DNA from: Aristolochia californica
Taxonomy: Eukaryota; Streptophyta; Magnoliopsida; Piperales; Aristolochiaceae
Assembly (NCBI GenBank): GCA_029961685.1
Contig: JARWKL010000008.1
Location: forward strand, 7,442,501 to 7,506,500
Length of the DNA: 64,000 bases
Direction: 5' to 3'
A program made the translations under genes and the position numbers. Shown piece after piece: positions 31,815 to 43,892 of the stretch; position 1 is the stretch's first letter, and every line of letters begins with the position of its first letter. A model generated the notes under the pieces. That model saw only the letters and a program-made list of their open reading frames with translations, ran no database searches and was not told where the DNA came from.

Positions 31815-32990
31815 TATAAAATAGTTATATTTATTTTCCTCAATTTTCACTTTAATTATATTTTAAATTCATTTTAAATTCTTAAATATGTATTTTAATT
31901 TTTTTCCTTCACTCTTCTCCTCTGCTTGCTATTTGTTTCCCTTTCCTTTTGTCCTTCAACTCTTATTTATTTTTCTTTTCCTTTGTCCCTCTCCTCCATT
32001 TTTTTAATTTTCTTTTTTTCTTTGTTCTCCCATTTTTTTTGTTTTTCTTCCCTTTTTTATTTATATTTTTATAAAATAGTTTACATTTATTTACCCCATT
32101 ATCACTTTAATTTTAATTTTAATTCATTTTTAAATTTTAAATTTTTTTTTTAATTTTTTCCATCACTCTTCTCCTCTTCCTTGTATTTGTTTCCTTTTTC
32201 CTTTTCTTTCAACTCTTATTTATTTTATTTTCATTTTTATTTGTTTTCCTTTTTCATTCTCCTCCTTTTTTTCATTTTCCTTTTTTTATTTCGTTATTTT
32301 TATTTTTATTTTTATTTTTATAAAATAATTTATATTAATTTTCGCATTTTTCACATTAATTATAATTTTAATTAATTTAAAATTTTTAAATTTATTTTTT
32401 TATTTTTTATTTTTTTCCTTCACTCTTCTCCGCATTTTTTTTATTTTTCCTTTTTTCCTTTTTTTCTTCCATTATTTTTTCTTTATATTTTAATAAAATA
32501 GTTTATATTTATTTCCTCATTTTTCACCTTAATTAAAATTTTAATTCCTTTAAAATTTATATATATATATATTATTTTTTCCTTCACTCTTCTCCTCCAT
32601 TTTTTTATTTTCCATTTTTCATTTTTTATATATTTTTATAAAATACTTTATATTTATTTCCTCATTTTTCACATTAATTATAATTTTAATTCATTTTAAA
32701 TTTTTATGAAATATTTTTTATTTTATTTTTTCCTTCATTCTTTCTCCTCCATTTTTTCATTTTCCTTTTTTTCATTTTTTTTCCTTATTTTAAATTTATA
32801 TTTTTATAAAATAGTTTATATTTTTTCCTCGTTTTTACATTAATTCAAATTTTAATTCATTTAAAATTTTAAATATATTTTTTTTAATTTTGTTTCCTTC
32901 ACTCTTCTCCTCCATTTTTTTAATTTTTTTCTTCCCTTATTTTTTCTTTATTCCCTTCATTTTTCTTTTCTTTATTCATTCCTCTATTCA
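31815..32990. repeat. T-rich tandem repeat, about six units
   Basis: Units of about 145-255 bp begin ATAAAATAGTTTATATTTAT, continue TTTTCACATTAATTATAATT, and end with TCCTTCACTCTTCTCCTCC. Starts are near 31815, 32070, 32319, 32492, 32637 and 32806. Open frames in this region are F/Y/S-rich low-complexity artefacts. Confidence 0.8.
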
Positions 32991-33174
32991 CTAGAAGTTT
33001 AATAGTCCCACATCGGTAAAAATAGGAGAATGACATGACAGGAAGTCTTATAAAAGCCTAGGTAGAGGAAGCCAAAACGGGTTTACCTGGATGGGGTGAA
33101 TCGGTGATGAGTTTTGACTCTATGAGTCGAAACTCGAACACATCCCGATCCCTGCTCTTGGCTATTGGGTCTCG

Positions 33175-33317
33175 TTAAGTTAAAGAGCCAGCTCGCGAGC
33201 TTTCGAACTGAATCATGCCGGAATCGAACCAGTATTCTCATGCTTGCTTTTCCTTTCTTTTGGGATTATTATTATTGTTTTCGTTAGTTTTGAATTAGGG
33301 AGTTTAATTCCTTTACA
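33175..33317 (+). repeat. Fragments of K right end and J LTR end
   Basis: 33175-33232 (GAGCCAGCTCGCGAGC) resembles the K right-terminal region. 33238-33317 resembles the last part of the J LTR (ATTATTATTATTGTTTTCGT to TTAATTCCTTTACA). The preceding GTCCCACATCGGT near 33007 is a word found in many plant repeats; I cannot assign it. Confidence 0.5.
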
Positions 33318-33799
33318 GGTGGATCAGTAGATCGTTGGGCAAAAAGTTTTACTTAAAATAGCATCATGACAATGACTTCGTTGGCTGGCAAGAACAAGGA
33401 AGCCAACAAGATGTCAAAATGTAAAATAAGAGGAGAAAAGAAAAGAATTTTGAAGTAGAAAATGAAAGAAGAAGAGAAAGCAGGAAGAGACTCTTTAAAA
33501 GAAGTCTCTTTAGGGGTCGAGCTCACCTCCTTTCTATTTATTAAGTGAGATTAGGAAAAATTATAAAATATTTCATACTTAAATCATTTAAACCTTTATA
33601 TCTCCCATTTTACATAATTAAATTATATAAAATTAAGTCTAGAGACATAATAAAAGATGAAGGATAAGATGGTATGGAAATCATTAACATTTGCAGATAC
33701 ATAAAATACCCTAACATTTACAGAGACGTAAAATACCCTAACATCTGTAGATATAAAATAACTGAAATACTTGTTCAACAGTTTTTCATATACTTCCCC

Positions 33800-34178
33800 T
33801 TAAGTTGGAGCATATATGTTTATAAAGCCCTACTTCTTGCAAAATATTAAAACAAATTCACATTTTTCCAAAGCCTTAGTGAATACATATCCAAGTTGAT
33901 CTCCAAACTGAATATAGAGAGTGACGACTTCCTTCTTCATCACAATATCCCAAATAAAGTGATAATCCACTTCAATGTGTTTTATCCTCTCATGAAACAC
34001 TAGATCACTGATAATAAATATTGTTGCTTGGTTGTCACGTTACATAGTCATAGGTTCATTCCGATCAAATCCCAACTTTTGTGTCATAGACCTTACTCAC
34101 ATCAATTAACTGACAATTAGAGCCATTGTTCTATACTCTGCTTCAGCACTAGATCGAGCTATAAAATTTTGCTTTTTG
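33800..34178 (-). pseudogene. Ty1/copia RNase H remnant with polypurine tract
   Basis: The minus strand encodes ARSSAEAEYRTMALIVS, ERIKHIEVDYHFIWD, QLGYVFTKALEKCEF and then CTTAAGGGGAAG. The catalytic SAEAEYR text is kept, but several stops are present. A degraded LTR probably continues left to about 33350. The copia H LTR cuts it off at 34181. Confidence 0.78.
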
Positions 34179-34180
34179 TT

Positions 34181-35106
34181 TGTTGGAAAATATGAATAAT
34201 TTGGGGTGTCATTGATGTAATTAGTTTATGTTTTTTGTCTCTTGTGTCATTCATGTAATTAGTTTTTTAATTTTTTGTCTATTCTTCTCTCTTTCTAGGG
34301 TGAAGGGTATAATTGTAATATTGGTACTTTTAGCATCTATAAATAGAGCTTAAGGGGGAGGGTTTGGACTAAATTCATAACCCTATACTTCCTCCTCTTT
34401 TCTCTTCTCTCCTCTCACCCACTTTTTGTGTGTTTCAAAATCTTATAATGAAGCAGGTGATTGGTGTAGGCCTTGAACAATGAGGGTTTTACTACTTGGA
34501 CTTGCCTCAAATCAATGTCGTCTTAACCAAGCACACTGAGGCAAGTCTGTGGCATAATCGATTAGGACATCCATTCACCCAATCTCTTCATCTTTTGTTT
34601 CCTTCTTTAAAAATATGTCAAGTTTAAATTGTGAAGTGTGTCAATTGAGCAAACACCAGAGGACCACATACTCTCCTCTGCCTGAACTTAAAGGTCTTGC
34701 TTCCTTTTCGTTGATTCACATAGATGTATGGGGACCCTTGATCGTCTCAAACACTTCCTAAGTTAAGCACATAGCCTTCATTGATGATTTCACTCGTACC
34801 ACATGGCTATTTCTTTTTAAAGAGCTACATGAAATATCATCAATCTTTAAATCCTTTCATGTTATGGTAGTCACTCAATTCGGTCAAAAAATAAAACTAC
34901 TTTGGTCTAATAGTGTCAAAGAATATATCTCTAGTGACCTTGACTTCTTTTATCAATAAAATGGCATTATCCATCAAACATCTTGTGTCTACACCCCTTA
35001 ACAGAATGGTGTAGTAGAATGGAAGAACCATCATCTTCTCAAGGTAGCTCACGACTTATTCTATACAATGAAAGTATCATACTTTTACTAGCCACATGTT
35101 ATCCTT
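34181..35106 (+). pseudogene. Copia H: LTR start joined to integrase remnant
   Basis: 34181-34395 is LTR-like (TGTTGGAAAATATG, ATGTAATTAGTT, TATAAATAGAGCTTAAGG). It then joins pol directly: CVFQNLI, SLWHNRLGHPF, CEVCQLSKHQRTTY, LIHIDVWGPL, FIDDFTRTTWLF and QNGVVEWKNHHLL (catalytic Glu kept, R to W next to it). gag and protease are deleted. It is cut at 35106 by element E. Confidence 0.78.
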
Positions 35107-35439
35107 TGTTATGGTCCCGGATCTGACACATGGATTTGTAGGGAGGAAGAAGAGAAAGACGGAAAATCAAGCCAAAGGGAAGCTTTAAAACCCTAGGTTC
35201 TTTGAGGAGAACGCACATCCCTGAGCTCGTTGAGGAGAACTCAAAACCCTTGTTTATGCTAAATCAATGCATGTCTTTTCTCATTAATCTTACCCCTTAA
35301 ATAGGGTTGATAAAATATTACAAAAATACCCTTATAGATAAAAAATTACAAAAATGCCCTTGTGGCCTTGAAATAAAATAAAGTAAATTAAATAAAAATA
35401 AGTAATTGGACTCTTAATAATGTTATTGTGTGCATAACA
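35107..35439 (-). mobile_element. Element E 3' LTR
   Basis: It reads TGTTATGGTCCCGGATCTG at the left and GTGTGCATAACA at the right, 333 bp, the reverse complement of the C LTR with small indels. The 5 bases before it are TCCTT. Confidence 0.9.
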
Positions 35440-35600
35440 TTACACTCCCTAGGAGAAAGGTAGGGTCTGCTTGCCCATGCCGACATTTCCACCTAATCCC
35501 AAGTAGCATTCGCGGTAACTGTGTCAGCCCTCCGGACGACAAAAGTGGAGCATTCCACCCAAGAAGCAAAAAAAAAATATTTTGTGCTAACACTGCCAGC
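35440..35600 (-). pseudogene. Conserved 3' module of the capture family (element E)
   Basis: The minus strand has GVCYSK, a stop, a K/F-rich stretch, RADTVTANATW and GTGGAAATGTCGGCATGGGC, closely matching the 3' module of G. The YPTFELEDKLFL end seen in C is degraded here. Confidence 0.65.
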
Positions 35601-35831
35601 ATCACTTGCTGTAGCACACCCCAATATGGTAAAGTACCATGACATCGAATGCAAGAACTACTTCCTCATGCAATGCCTTCACAACAGCAGAAATTGCAAC
35701 AGGTGGATCTTTGCACATTACAGAATGGTCCACACCAATAGCAGTAAAATTCCTGAATACACCAAGAATTGGTACGGCCTTCGGCTTTGCAACTGAGTTT
35801 CGCATAAAGAGGATTGCACCAGCACCATCAC
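35601..35831 (-). pseudogene. Captured 3-ketoacyl-CoA thiolase fragment, part 2
   Basis: The minus strand reads SDGAGAILFMRNSVAKPKAV, PILGVFRNFTAIGVDHSVM and PPVAISAVVKA, closely matching the peroxisomal thiolase of fatty-acid beta-oxidation (family text PILGVFRTFSAVGVDPAIMG, GPAVAIPAAVKAAGL). The C-terminal catalytic Cys-His region is absent. Element D cuts the gene piece just before SDGAGA; the preceding residues are at 49121-49170. Confidence 0.83.
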
Positions 35832-37047
35832 TGATGAGAATGCAAAATGCCATATTTTTATCTCTTAATACTTAGGCTTTTATAATTATTTGGTGCCTAA
35901 ATATACTCATTATTTTTATATTTTGATTTAGGATACGAATGGAAGCGTTAAGTGCAAAACAAAGTTAATTGGGCAATTTTGAACAATTTCAACATTAATG
36001 TGTAGTCTGAGAATAACTCTCTCATCTGATCTCTGATGGAGATGATTAAAGATGATATGGAATTCCAATAAAATGTTCTACAACTTTAATGTTTTGAGTT
36101 TTGAGCAATACGGGCTGTAACCGGGTCAAAACCGGGCTTGAAGTCGCGACACGTGCACTGTGACCCAAACCGAATGCACAAAAAGAAAAACCCTAAATGG
36201 GGAAAAAGGGGAGAATTAATAGGAACAAAAGGAGTTCGGCACCCCAGACCTTATTTTCTCTTCTTCAGCTTTTCCTCTCTTTTATCTTGTTTTTTTCTTC
36301 AGATTTCTTCATGGCCCTGCGTGGCTAAACTTTCAGACTTGGTCAAAGGAAACTAAAGCCTTGGTATCAATACAACTGAGAGATCTGATTTATTTTTATC
36401 ATTCAATTTATGTTTTGAGTATCTGATGTTCTTCTGAAATTGTTTTTCATGATTGTCTTGTTTAATCCCTAGGAGGCCTACTAGTTTATTACTCGTTGCA
36501 ATCTACTAATAGGTTAGATGTCAAATCCGTAATTGTTTGATCTCTTTAACCTGTGAAGCAATCCAGATTTGATGATTTGCTACGTCATAAATTATTAGAT
36601 CTTGGGAAGAATGTTGGACTAAATTAAATGCAGTCACTTATGCTTGTGTTGTTTAGCTTCATCGATCTCTCTAATTCTTAAGGCTGCTACTAGATTAAAC
36701 CTTTAGCGCTTGTCTTGGGTTGTTTAATAGTTAGGTTTAATTGGATTGCTTGTTTTCTAATTAACTACGAAATGAGAGGTAGGAAAATAGTTCCAACGGT
36801 GAAAATTCAAGTGCGAATTGATATATGCTTGCATCGATGATCAATTGCAAATTTCAATGGTGGATGTTGACTTAGACAAAGGTCTGTTCTTTTGATTGAT
36901 TTCGATTCTTTTAATTTGAATTGTTTCTAAGTTATTTTTAAAAAAGTGTTTTCATTATACTCAAACCCCCCCATCCTTGTCCACGGACCATGAAAGTAGG
37001 CTAATCACTCTTCTTGGGATCGATCCTTCCTCGTACTAATCACAACA
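35832..37047 (+). mobile_element. Element D 5' LTR
   Basis: About 1.2 kb, from TGATGAGAATGC to CTAATCACAACA. It aligns with 47815-49115. The open frames on either strand within it have no domain. Confidence 0.85.
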
Positions 37048-37052
37048 AATTT

Positions 37053-37070
37053 TGGCATCGTTGTCGGGGA
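37053..37070 (+). other. Primer-binding site, tRNA-Asp type, mutated (element D)
   Basis: TGGCATCGTTGTCGGGGA differs from the tRNA-Asp site used by Athila-type elements (TGGCGCCGTTGCCGGGGA) at three positions, all C/T or G/A transitions, as expected from decay of methylated cytosines. Confidence 0.8.
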
Positions 37071-37286
37071 GTGATTCTAGTTGATTTTTGTGCTTTTTGT
37101 GATCATTATTTCGTTCTAGAAATTTTTGAAAAAAAAATCGTTAGTTTTTCCTTGTTACAGTTTTGGCAGAATTCTGACTCTGAAGCCAAATTCCACTATT
37201 TTCTAGGATTTTTAGAATTTTTATTTGTTTTCGTTATTCTAGATTTTTCCTGATTTGTTTTTCATGTTTTTTTAGAGTTCCCTTCA

Positions 37287-38566
37287 TTGTTTATGATTGT
37301 ATCTCGATCTTCTAATCAAGGTGATCTACAATACGATCTAGAAATAGAGAGAACTTTGCGTAGGTTAAGGAGAGAAGCTCAGAGGAATTCTGAAGAGAAC
37401 GATCTAGCTCATGATTCACCATTTGATAGTGAACCTGATTTAGAGGAGGAGGAAGTCAAGGCTGGAAATTGAACTTTGAAAGAACTTGCAACCCATGATT
37501 TGAATCAACAACCCTTATGCATAACATTCCCTACTTTAGATGCTACTACTACATTTGAATTAAAATCTGGACTAATACATCTCTTGACCACTTTTCATGG
37601 TCTTGCAGATGAAGATCCTCACAAGCATCTAAAGGAGTTTCATGTGGTATGCACGAGTATGAAACCCACGGGAGTGACAGAAGAGCAAATTAAATTACGA
37701 GCCTTTCCATTTTCTTTGAAGGATTCAGCTAAGGATTGGCTCTATTATCTACCCTTTGGGAGTATTACCACATGGAATGAGATGAAGAGATTTTTTTTGG
37801 AGAAATATGTTCTAGCTTCAAGGGCAGCCAACATTCAGAAAGAAATTTATGGCGTAAGGCAGCATAACAGAGAGTCCCTACACGAATATGAGGAACGTTT
37901 CAAGAAATTATGTGCAAGTTGTCCCCATCATCAGATTAGTGAGCAACATCTTATCCAGTATTTCTATGAGGGCCTTCTACCACTGAAAGGAGCATGATTT
38001 ATGCTGCTAGTGGAGGAGCTTTGGTGGATAAAACTCCTGAGGCCGCGAGAAACTTGATTGCAAATATGGCAGCCAATTCTCAACAATTTGGCACTAGGCT
38101 TCACCTTCCATCTAAGAATATTAATGAGGACAATATTTCCTCCCTTGAACAACAAATTGCGAGTCTAACTTCTCTTGTTCATCAATTGGCTGTAGGTAAT
38201 ACGCAAACAGTGAAGGCTTGTGGGATTTGTTCAGTAGTAGGGCATCCAACCGATATGTGTCCAACTCTTCAAAAAGAGCCCACTGAGCAAGTGAATGTGG
38301 TAGGTGGTTTTCCTGGACAGCCGCAAAGGAAGTATGATCCCTATTTGAACACGTATAACATGGGATGGAGGGATCATCCCCACCTTAGCTATGGGAATCC
38401 ACAAGTTAATCAGCCAACGACTCAAAATCACCCAAGTTACCAGCAATATAGGCAGCCATATCCCCCTAGACAACAACTAGGCCAAACTTCCAATTCTAGT
38501 ATGTCTTGAGAAGATATTGTTAAATCTCTTGCCGCTAATAATTTGCAATTTCAACAGGAGACAAGG
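37287..38566 (+). pseudogene. Athila-type gag, 5' part (element D)
   Basis: Text includes LEIERTLRRLRREAQRN, TLKELATHDLNQQPLCITFP, ELKSGLIHLLTTFHGLADED, PHKHLKEFHVVC, AKDWLYYLP, CPHHQISEQHLIQYFYEGLL and, after a frameshift near 37994, SGGALVDKTPEAARNLI and a knuckle CGICSVVGHPTDMC. A stop at about 37470 (KAGN*) splits the N-terminal region from the main domain. The frame runs up to element A at 38567 and resumes at 44794. Confidence 0.9.
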
Positions 38567-39463
38567 AGTTGTGGACTCAATAGCACACCGAGTCACAAAA
38601 CGAAGGAGGCAACAACAACTCACTTAGTAGGATTTATTTATGATATTACTTTGAGTAGGATTTATTTCTTATATTGTTTTAAGTAGGTGTTATTTCTAAT
38701 TATTTTAATAGGTAGGGTCTTAGAGGCATTATGGAAATTATTGTAACCCTAACCCTAAAACTCCATGACATAATCTATTTAAAGGAGAGAATGAATGAAA
38801 GAAGACAAGCTTGAGGTTTTAGAGTAACCTAGTGTAAACAGGCTGAGATCACCTTTTGATCTCGAGTTTGGGGTTTACTCCAAAAACCCAATGTATCCTT
38901 CATCCTCCATTACCATCCATCTTCGCCCATATTCCTTCATCATCATCCATAGCTAGAAGAGGAGCTTCCTACCCCTTTTTCGAGCCCAAAGAGAGGGTCT
39001 TCCCTCCTTCTCAGCGTCAACAGCAAGCAAGGGGTCTAACCCTCTTGACGAGCAGAAAAGGAGAGGTTTTTCTGGTTCTTCCACGTGAAGAATTGGTGCA
39101 CCTCCTTCATGCTTGGAGTCACCACAGAAGCAGAGAAGAAACCTTCCCAACGTGAGCCAAGGGCTACCCCTAAGCTAGGACCTCAACCCTAGCACGAACA
39201 GCAGCAAAGTCAAGGGTAAAACCCTGATTGTCATGCACCAAAAATGGTATTCTTTTATCAGATCTTCCCACGTTGATATATCTTCCGTCATATCTATATC
39301 TCTTGCACTATATTGGGTTAGCAAAGGATTGACTGATCACGTGAGGAAGATCAATCAAAGAAGGGATCTTTAATCCTCTTTACCGAGTCCAGCAACTCAG
39401 TACCAGTGCTGGATTCACAAATCCCATGTCGTGTTACTCGATCCATGACCTGAGACTGTAACA
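38567..39463 (+). mobile_element. Element A 5' LTR
   Basis: It starts AGTTGTGGACTC (TG to AG at the terminus) and ends GACTGTAACA. Confidence 0.93.
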
Positions 39464-39466
39464 ACT

Positions 39467-39478
39467 TGGTATCAATGC
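39467..39478 (+). other. Primer-binding site, initiator tRNA-Met, mutated (element A)
   Basis: TGGTATCAATGC matches TGGTATCAGAGC at 10 of 12 positions. Confidence 0.8.
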
Positions 39479-39486
39479 AGGGAAAC

Positions 39487-40560
39487 ATGGGGGATACTTT
39501 CAACAATGAAGAAATTCAAATCAGAATGCAAAATATGGAAGATAGCCTTGAATCAGCATAACCATTGTTGGGGAGAGTTTGTGGGATGGAAATAGAGTTG
39601 AAACAAAACAGAGAAGAGATGCAGCAATTCAAAGAGGAAGTACATCACATGTTTGCTGAGATTCAGCAAAGGTTGAAGACGAGGGCAGAGATGCAACCCA
39701 GACCAGAGATGAGGGAGGGGATCCTAACCCATAACAGGAGAGGGGAGCATTGGCGTGGGTGCACTGTTGTCCAAGGACCACAGCACGGAAGCACCATACC
39801 AGGGTACACAAAGTTAGAATTTCCTACTTTTAATGGCTCCGTGGATCCCTTAATTTGGTTGCATATGTGTGAATTTTTTTTAAAAATCAAGGAACTGTTG
39901 AATGGGATAAGGTGAAACTAGCATCTTTCCATATGATAGATGAAGCCTTGATATGAGCTAGCCAGGTGGAAAAAGAGAGACCAGGGCTGGATTGGGTGAA
40001 TTTAAAAATCTATGCACCATCAGATTTGGCCCTCCCACTAACAGCAACCCCCTGGGGGAGTTAGTCCTATTGAGACAAACTGGTTATGTGGACCAATATC
40101 AAAAATAGTTCCAGGAAAAGTTGGCTCATGCTGGTGAGAGGGTACTGGTCGACCAATAGGTCTCCCTATTCACAGCAGGTCTCAATGAGTATTTACGGAT
40201 AGAGGTGGAACTCCTTGCTCCTACGGATTTAGCTCGGGCAATGAATATGGCCCGAGCAATGGAACAACGAAAACGGTTACAACAACATAAGTCGAGCTGG
40301 TCGGTGAGAGGAACACTTCCTCCACTTGGCAAGGGCGGCACTATACTTCGTCGTAGGTAACATCTCCAGCAGTACCTCCCTCCAGACACAATCCAACTAC
40401 GACTCCGGTAGCCGCTCCCCGCTCTAATAATCCCCCATTGCACTTTATTAAAATATTAACAAGTGCAGAGATGGCAGAACGACGGTCCAAAAATCTGGGC
40501 TACAACTGTAATGAGTAATATCAGGTGGGGCACCAATGTCAAAGATTGTTTTGGCTCGAG
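39487..40560 (+). pseudogene. Element A gag pseudogene
   Basis: It opens MGDTFNNEEI and stops after about 20 codons. The frame 39565-39915 has the core YTKLEFPTFNGSVDPLIWLH. A knuckle near 40480-40560 reads GYNCNE*YQVGHQC, with the first Cys replaced by Gly and a stop inside. It is non-functional. Confidence 0.87.
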
Positions 40561-40669
40561 ACAGCGGATTCAGATGATCCAGAGGAGCCAAAGGATGTTA
40601 TTGAGGAGGAACCAGCGGAGATCTCCTTGCATGCTATTACTGGGCAAAAATTGCCTAAAACGATGCAAG

Positions 40670-41000
40670 TCTAAGCTAATGTCATCGATCAAGAATTGGT
40701 GGGACTAGTCGACTCGGGGAGTACACACAATTTCTTGAGTTTGACAGCCGTACAACACCTCCAGCTACAAATACACCCTCATCTGACAGCCACAATCTTA
40801 GTGGTCAATGGCGAGAAAGTCCCTAGCTATGGGATCAGTAAGGCGGTAACTTTTTCCATTGGCTATACTTCGTTTAATGCTGATTTTTTTGTTATTGGCT
40901 GGATTTGATATGGTATTAGGCATTAAATGGTTACAAACATTGGGGTCTATTCTGTGGGACTTTTGGCTTTAACCACGAGCTTTGTTTTGGCCGGGAGTCG
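40670..41000 (+). pseudogene. Element A protease
   Basis: GLVDSGSTHNFLSLTAVQHL carries an intact catalytic D-S-G. NGEKVPSYGISKAVTFSIG follows, then a frame change near 40905 before VLGIKWLQTLG-like text. Confidence 0.85.
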
Positions 41001-41089
41001 GGTGCTCTTATAGGGATGTCAGGTGGACAGGGACCACCGCATTCACACCATGCAGACATAGGAACAGCCTGATAGTACTATTGATGGTC

Positions 41090-42060
41090 TGGTTGAGGAG
41101 TTCTCTGACCTCTTCCAGGAGCCTTCGGGATTGCCTCCCTTGAGGCACTGTGACCACATAATCTGTCTGAAACCAGGATCTGAGGTGGTAGTCGTGCGAT
41201 TGTACCATTACCCACACCTTCAGAAGGACAAGATAGAGCGTCAGTGCCAGGATATGTTGCAACAGGGTCTTATTCGTCCCAGTCACTCCTCGTTCTCTTC
41301 ACCCGTCTCACTTGAGAGGAAACATGATGGGATATGGAGATTTTGCGTGGATTACCGGGACTTGAACGTTCAAACAGTGAAAGACAAGTTTCCGATTTCG
41401 GTAGCGGATGAGCTCCTAGATAGGTTACATGGGTCGTGGTTATTTACTAAACTCGACCACCTTTCGGGATACCATAAGGTCCGAATGCACACCTCTGATA
41501 TCGAGAAGATGGCGTTCCGCACACATCATGGCCACTTTGACTTCGTCGTCATGCCGTTTGGGCTATCTAATGCACCCTCCACTTTTCAAGCTCTAATAAA
41601 CGAGGTATTTAGTCCCTATCTTCAAAATTTTGTTTTTGTCTTTTTTTATGATATTCTTATATACAACAAGTCAGTGGATGAGCATTTGGAACACTTGAGG
41701 ATTGTTTTCGAGTTATTACGAGCACATCAGCTCTTTTTAAAACATTCCAAGTGTTCTTTTGCGGCTTCACATGTGGCATATCTGGGAGACATTATCTCAC
41801 ATGAGGGGGTCACGGTTGATCCCGAGAAGATCCAAGTTATTCATGAGTGGCCGAAGCCACAGTCTTGTTCTACATTACAGGTTTTTTTGGGGTCTTGCGG
41901 GCTACTACCGCAAATTTATTCAGAACTATGGGCTGTTGACAGCACTGTTGACCAGTCTCCTCAAGAAAAATTCATTTATTTGGAATGAGGAGACCACCCA
42001 GTCGTTTGAAACACTCAAATCTGCTCTCGCATCTGCACCAGTATTACAAATTCCTAACTT
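41090..42060 (+). pseudogene. Element A reverse transcriptase
   Basis: A 285-codon open frame contains [79 protein letters not shown] and the catalytic box FFYDILIYN, where the family has F-x-D-D. The first Asp is Tyr, as in element B. A +1 slip in a T run near 41885 moves the thumb (AGYYRKFIQNYG) to another frame. Confidence 0.92.
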
Positions 42061-42580
42061 TGTCGCATTATTTGTGGTGGACTGTGATGCCTAAGGGGGG
42101 GGGGGGGGGGGGTTGGGGGGTTGATGCCGTTTTACAATAGTTGGGCCATCCTATTGCGTATTTTAGCAGATAGTTGGCAGTCCGCCATCACAAGCTGGCA
42201 GCCTATGAGTAGGAGTTGATTGGGTTGGCCAAAGTGGTCCAACATTGGAGGCCTTATCTCTGGGGCAGGGCATTTCTCATATGCACGGTCAAATTCCTAC
42301 TTGAACAACGTTTGACGACGTCGCCGCAGCAGCACTGGATCAGTAAGTTGTTGGAGTTTGACTTCTCGATGGAATATTGTGCGGGGAGATTGAATAAGGC
42401 AGCAGATGCCTTGTCGCGGTGTTTTGAGGATCAGCAGTCGGTCTATTCACTCAGCCAGCCGCGATTTCTCATCCTTGACTTGGTGAGATATGCACATGCC
42501 ACTAACCCTGCGTTGCAGGAGCTGCTTCGAAAAATTTTGGAGGGGACAATGAATTCGAAGTGGTCCATCCAGGATTAACT
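42060..42580 (+). pseudogene. Element A RNase H
   Basis: VDCDA*GGGG at 42080-42112 is where the family has D-x-S-x-x-x-G-A. An 18-G run disrupts the domain start. Then HPIAYFSR, RHHKLAAYE*ELIGLAKVVQ and GRLNKAADALSR follow. Stops and the G run make it inactive. Confidence 0.88.
42095..42112 (+). repeat. Homopolymer of 18 G
   Basis: Eighteen consecutive G lie inside the RNase H coding region. The equivalent site in B reads GGTGGGGGCATTGGGGCC, so a GGTGGGGG stretch probably expanded. Confidence 0.85.
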
Positions 42581-43420
42581 TATTTATTACAAGCAGTGGT
42601 TTTTCCTTCTACCTGCATCCGACTTGATTCCAGCTATTCTCTCTGCCTACCACGACAGCACACACGAGGGGATACATATTGTATTCCACAGAATTCTGGC
42701 TTATTTTTACTAGAAAGCCATGAAGCCCTCTGTTGTGACTTATGTAGGCGACTGTCAGGTCTGCCAGCGCAACAAAGCCAAGCACTAAGTCCAGCCGGTC
42801 TTCTCCATCCTCTGGCCCTTCCTACGCAGGTTTGGGCCGACATTTCAATGGACTTTGTGGAGGGTCTACCCTTATCCTCCAGCAAATCCATACTTTTCGT
42901 GGTGGTTGATAGATTCTCAAAGAATAGATATTTTATACTGTTGGCTCATCCTTATACAGCAATACGAGTTGCTCAGACTTTCCTGGAGCAGATAGTCCAC
43001 TTACATGGCATCCCGGAATCGATTGTGAGTGACCGAGATGCAGTCTTCACGAGCACCTTTTGGCGAGAACTTTTTCGCTTGAGTGGGACTAAATTGAAGT
43101 TCTCCTCCGCCTATCATTCGCAGACAAAGGGGCAGACTGAGGTGGTTAACCGCACTTCGAGATGTATCTACGGTGCTTGGTGGGCTATCGTCCGAGACAA
43201 TGGGTTCAATGGCTTCCGTGGGCCGAGTACTTTTACAACACTTCGTTCCACTCCGCCTTGCAATCCACTCCTTTTCGGGTTCTATATGTCCAGGATCCAC
43301 CTCGTCTTCTCTCGTACAACCCAAGGTCCACTCGCGTGGACGCGATTGATCAGGCACTCATGGACCATGATCTGCTGCTACAGAATATCACATAACGACT
43401 ACGACGTGCCCAAGTTCGCA
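42580..43420 (+). pseudogene. Element A integrase
   Basis: The zinc-binding part reads ILSAYHDSTHEGIHIVFHRI and GDCQVCQRNKAKH (HHCC pattern). The core follows: QVWADISMDFVEGLPLSSSK, GIPESIVSDRDAVFTSTFW and SAYHSQTKGQTEVVNRT, with all three acidic catalytic residues present. A frame change near 43160 leads to GYRPRQWVQWLPWAEYFYNT and TPFRVLY. Stops near 42710 and 42790 break the zinc region. Confidence 0.9.
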
Positions 43421-43880
43421 TGAAAGATGTCTACGACAAAGGCCACTGTGAGGTCTCTTTTGAGGTTAGGGATTATGTGTGGCTACGGCTCCAACCCTAC
43501 CGCCAGCAGTCTCTTGCGGGACCTCCGTGACATAAGCTCTCTCCCAGATTTTTTGGGTCATTCCCCATTCTTCTGCACAGGGGACCAGTCGCTTAACAGA
43601 TCAAATTGCCGAACACGGCCAAGCTTCATGATATGTTTCATGTCTCCTCTTGAAGCCACATTCCGGGGCGCCGCCTACATCCACTCCTTCCTGCCACCGG
43701 TTGATAATGGTGAAGTTATACTTACCCTTGCCGCAGTGTTATGTGCTCGGCTAACCAATGACTAGTGGGAGATTCTTGTTCAATGGACGGACACTGACCC
43801 TGACGCTGCAACATGGAAAAGTGTGGACATCTTCAAACAGGTCTACCCAGCTTTTGAGCTTGAGGACAAGCTCTTTCTCT
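43420..43880 (+). pseudogene. Element A Pol C-terminus with chromodomain-like end
   Basis: Frames show VRMKDVYDKGHCEVSFEVGD, YVWLRLQPYRQQSLAG, KLHDMFHVSSL and finally EILVQWTDTDPDAATWKSVD and YPAFELEDKLFL. The last part is the GPY/F-to-chromodomain tail typical of chromoviruses. At least three frame changes occur. Confidence 0.85.
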
Positions 43881-43892
43881 AGGGGGGGCAGA
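43881..43892 (+). other. Polypurine tract (element A)
   Basis: AGGGGGGGCAGA directly before the 3' LTR, the plus-strand primer position. Confidence 0.85.

Noticed and set aside
31926..32375. F/Y/S-rich ORFs
   Set aside because: Low-complexity translation of the T-rich tandem repeat.
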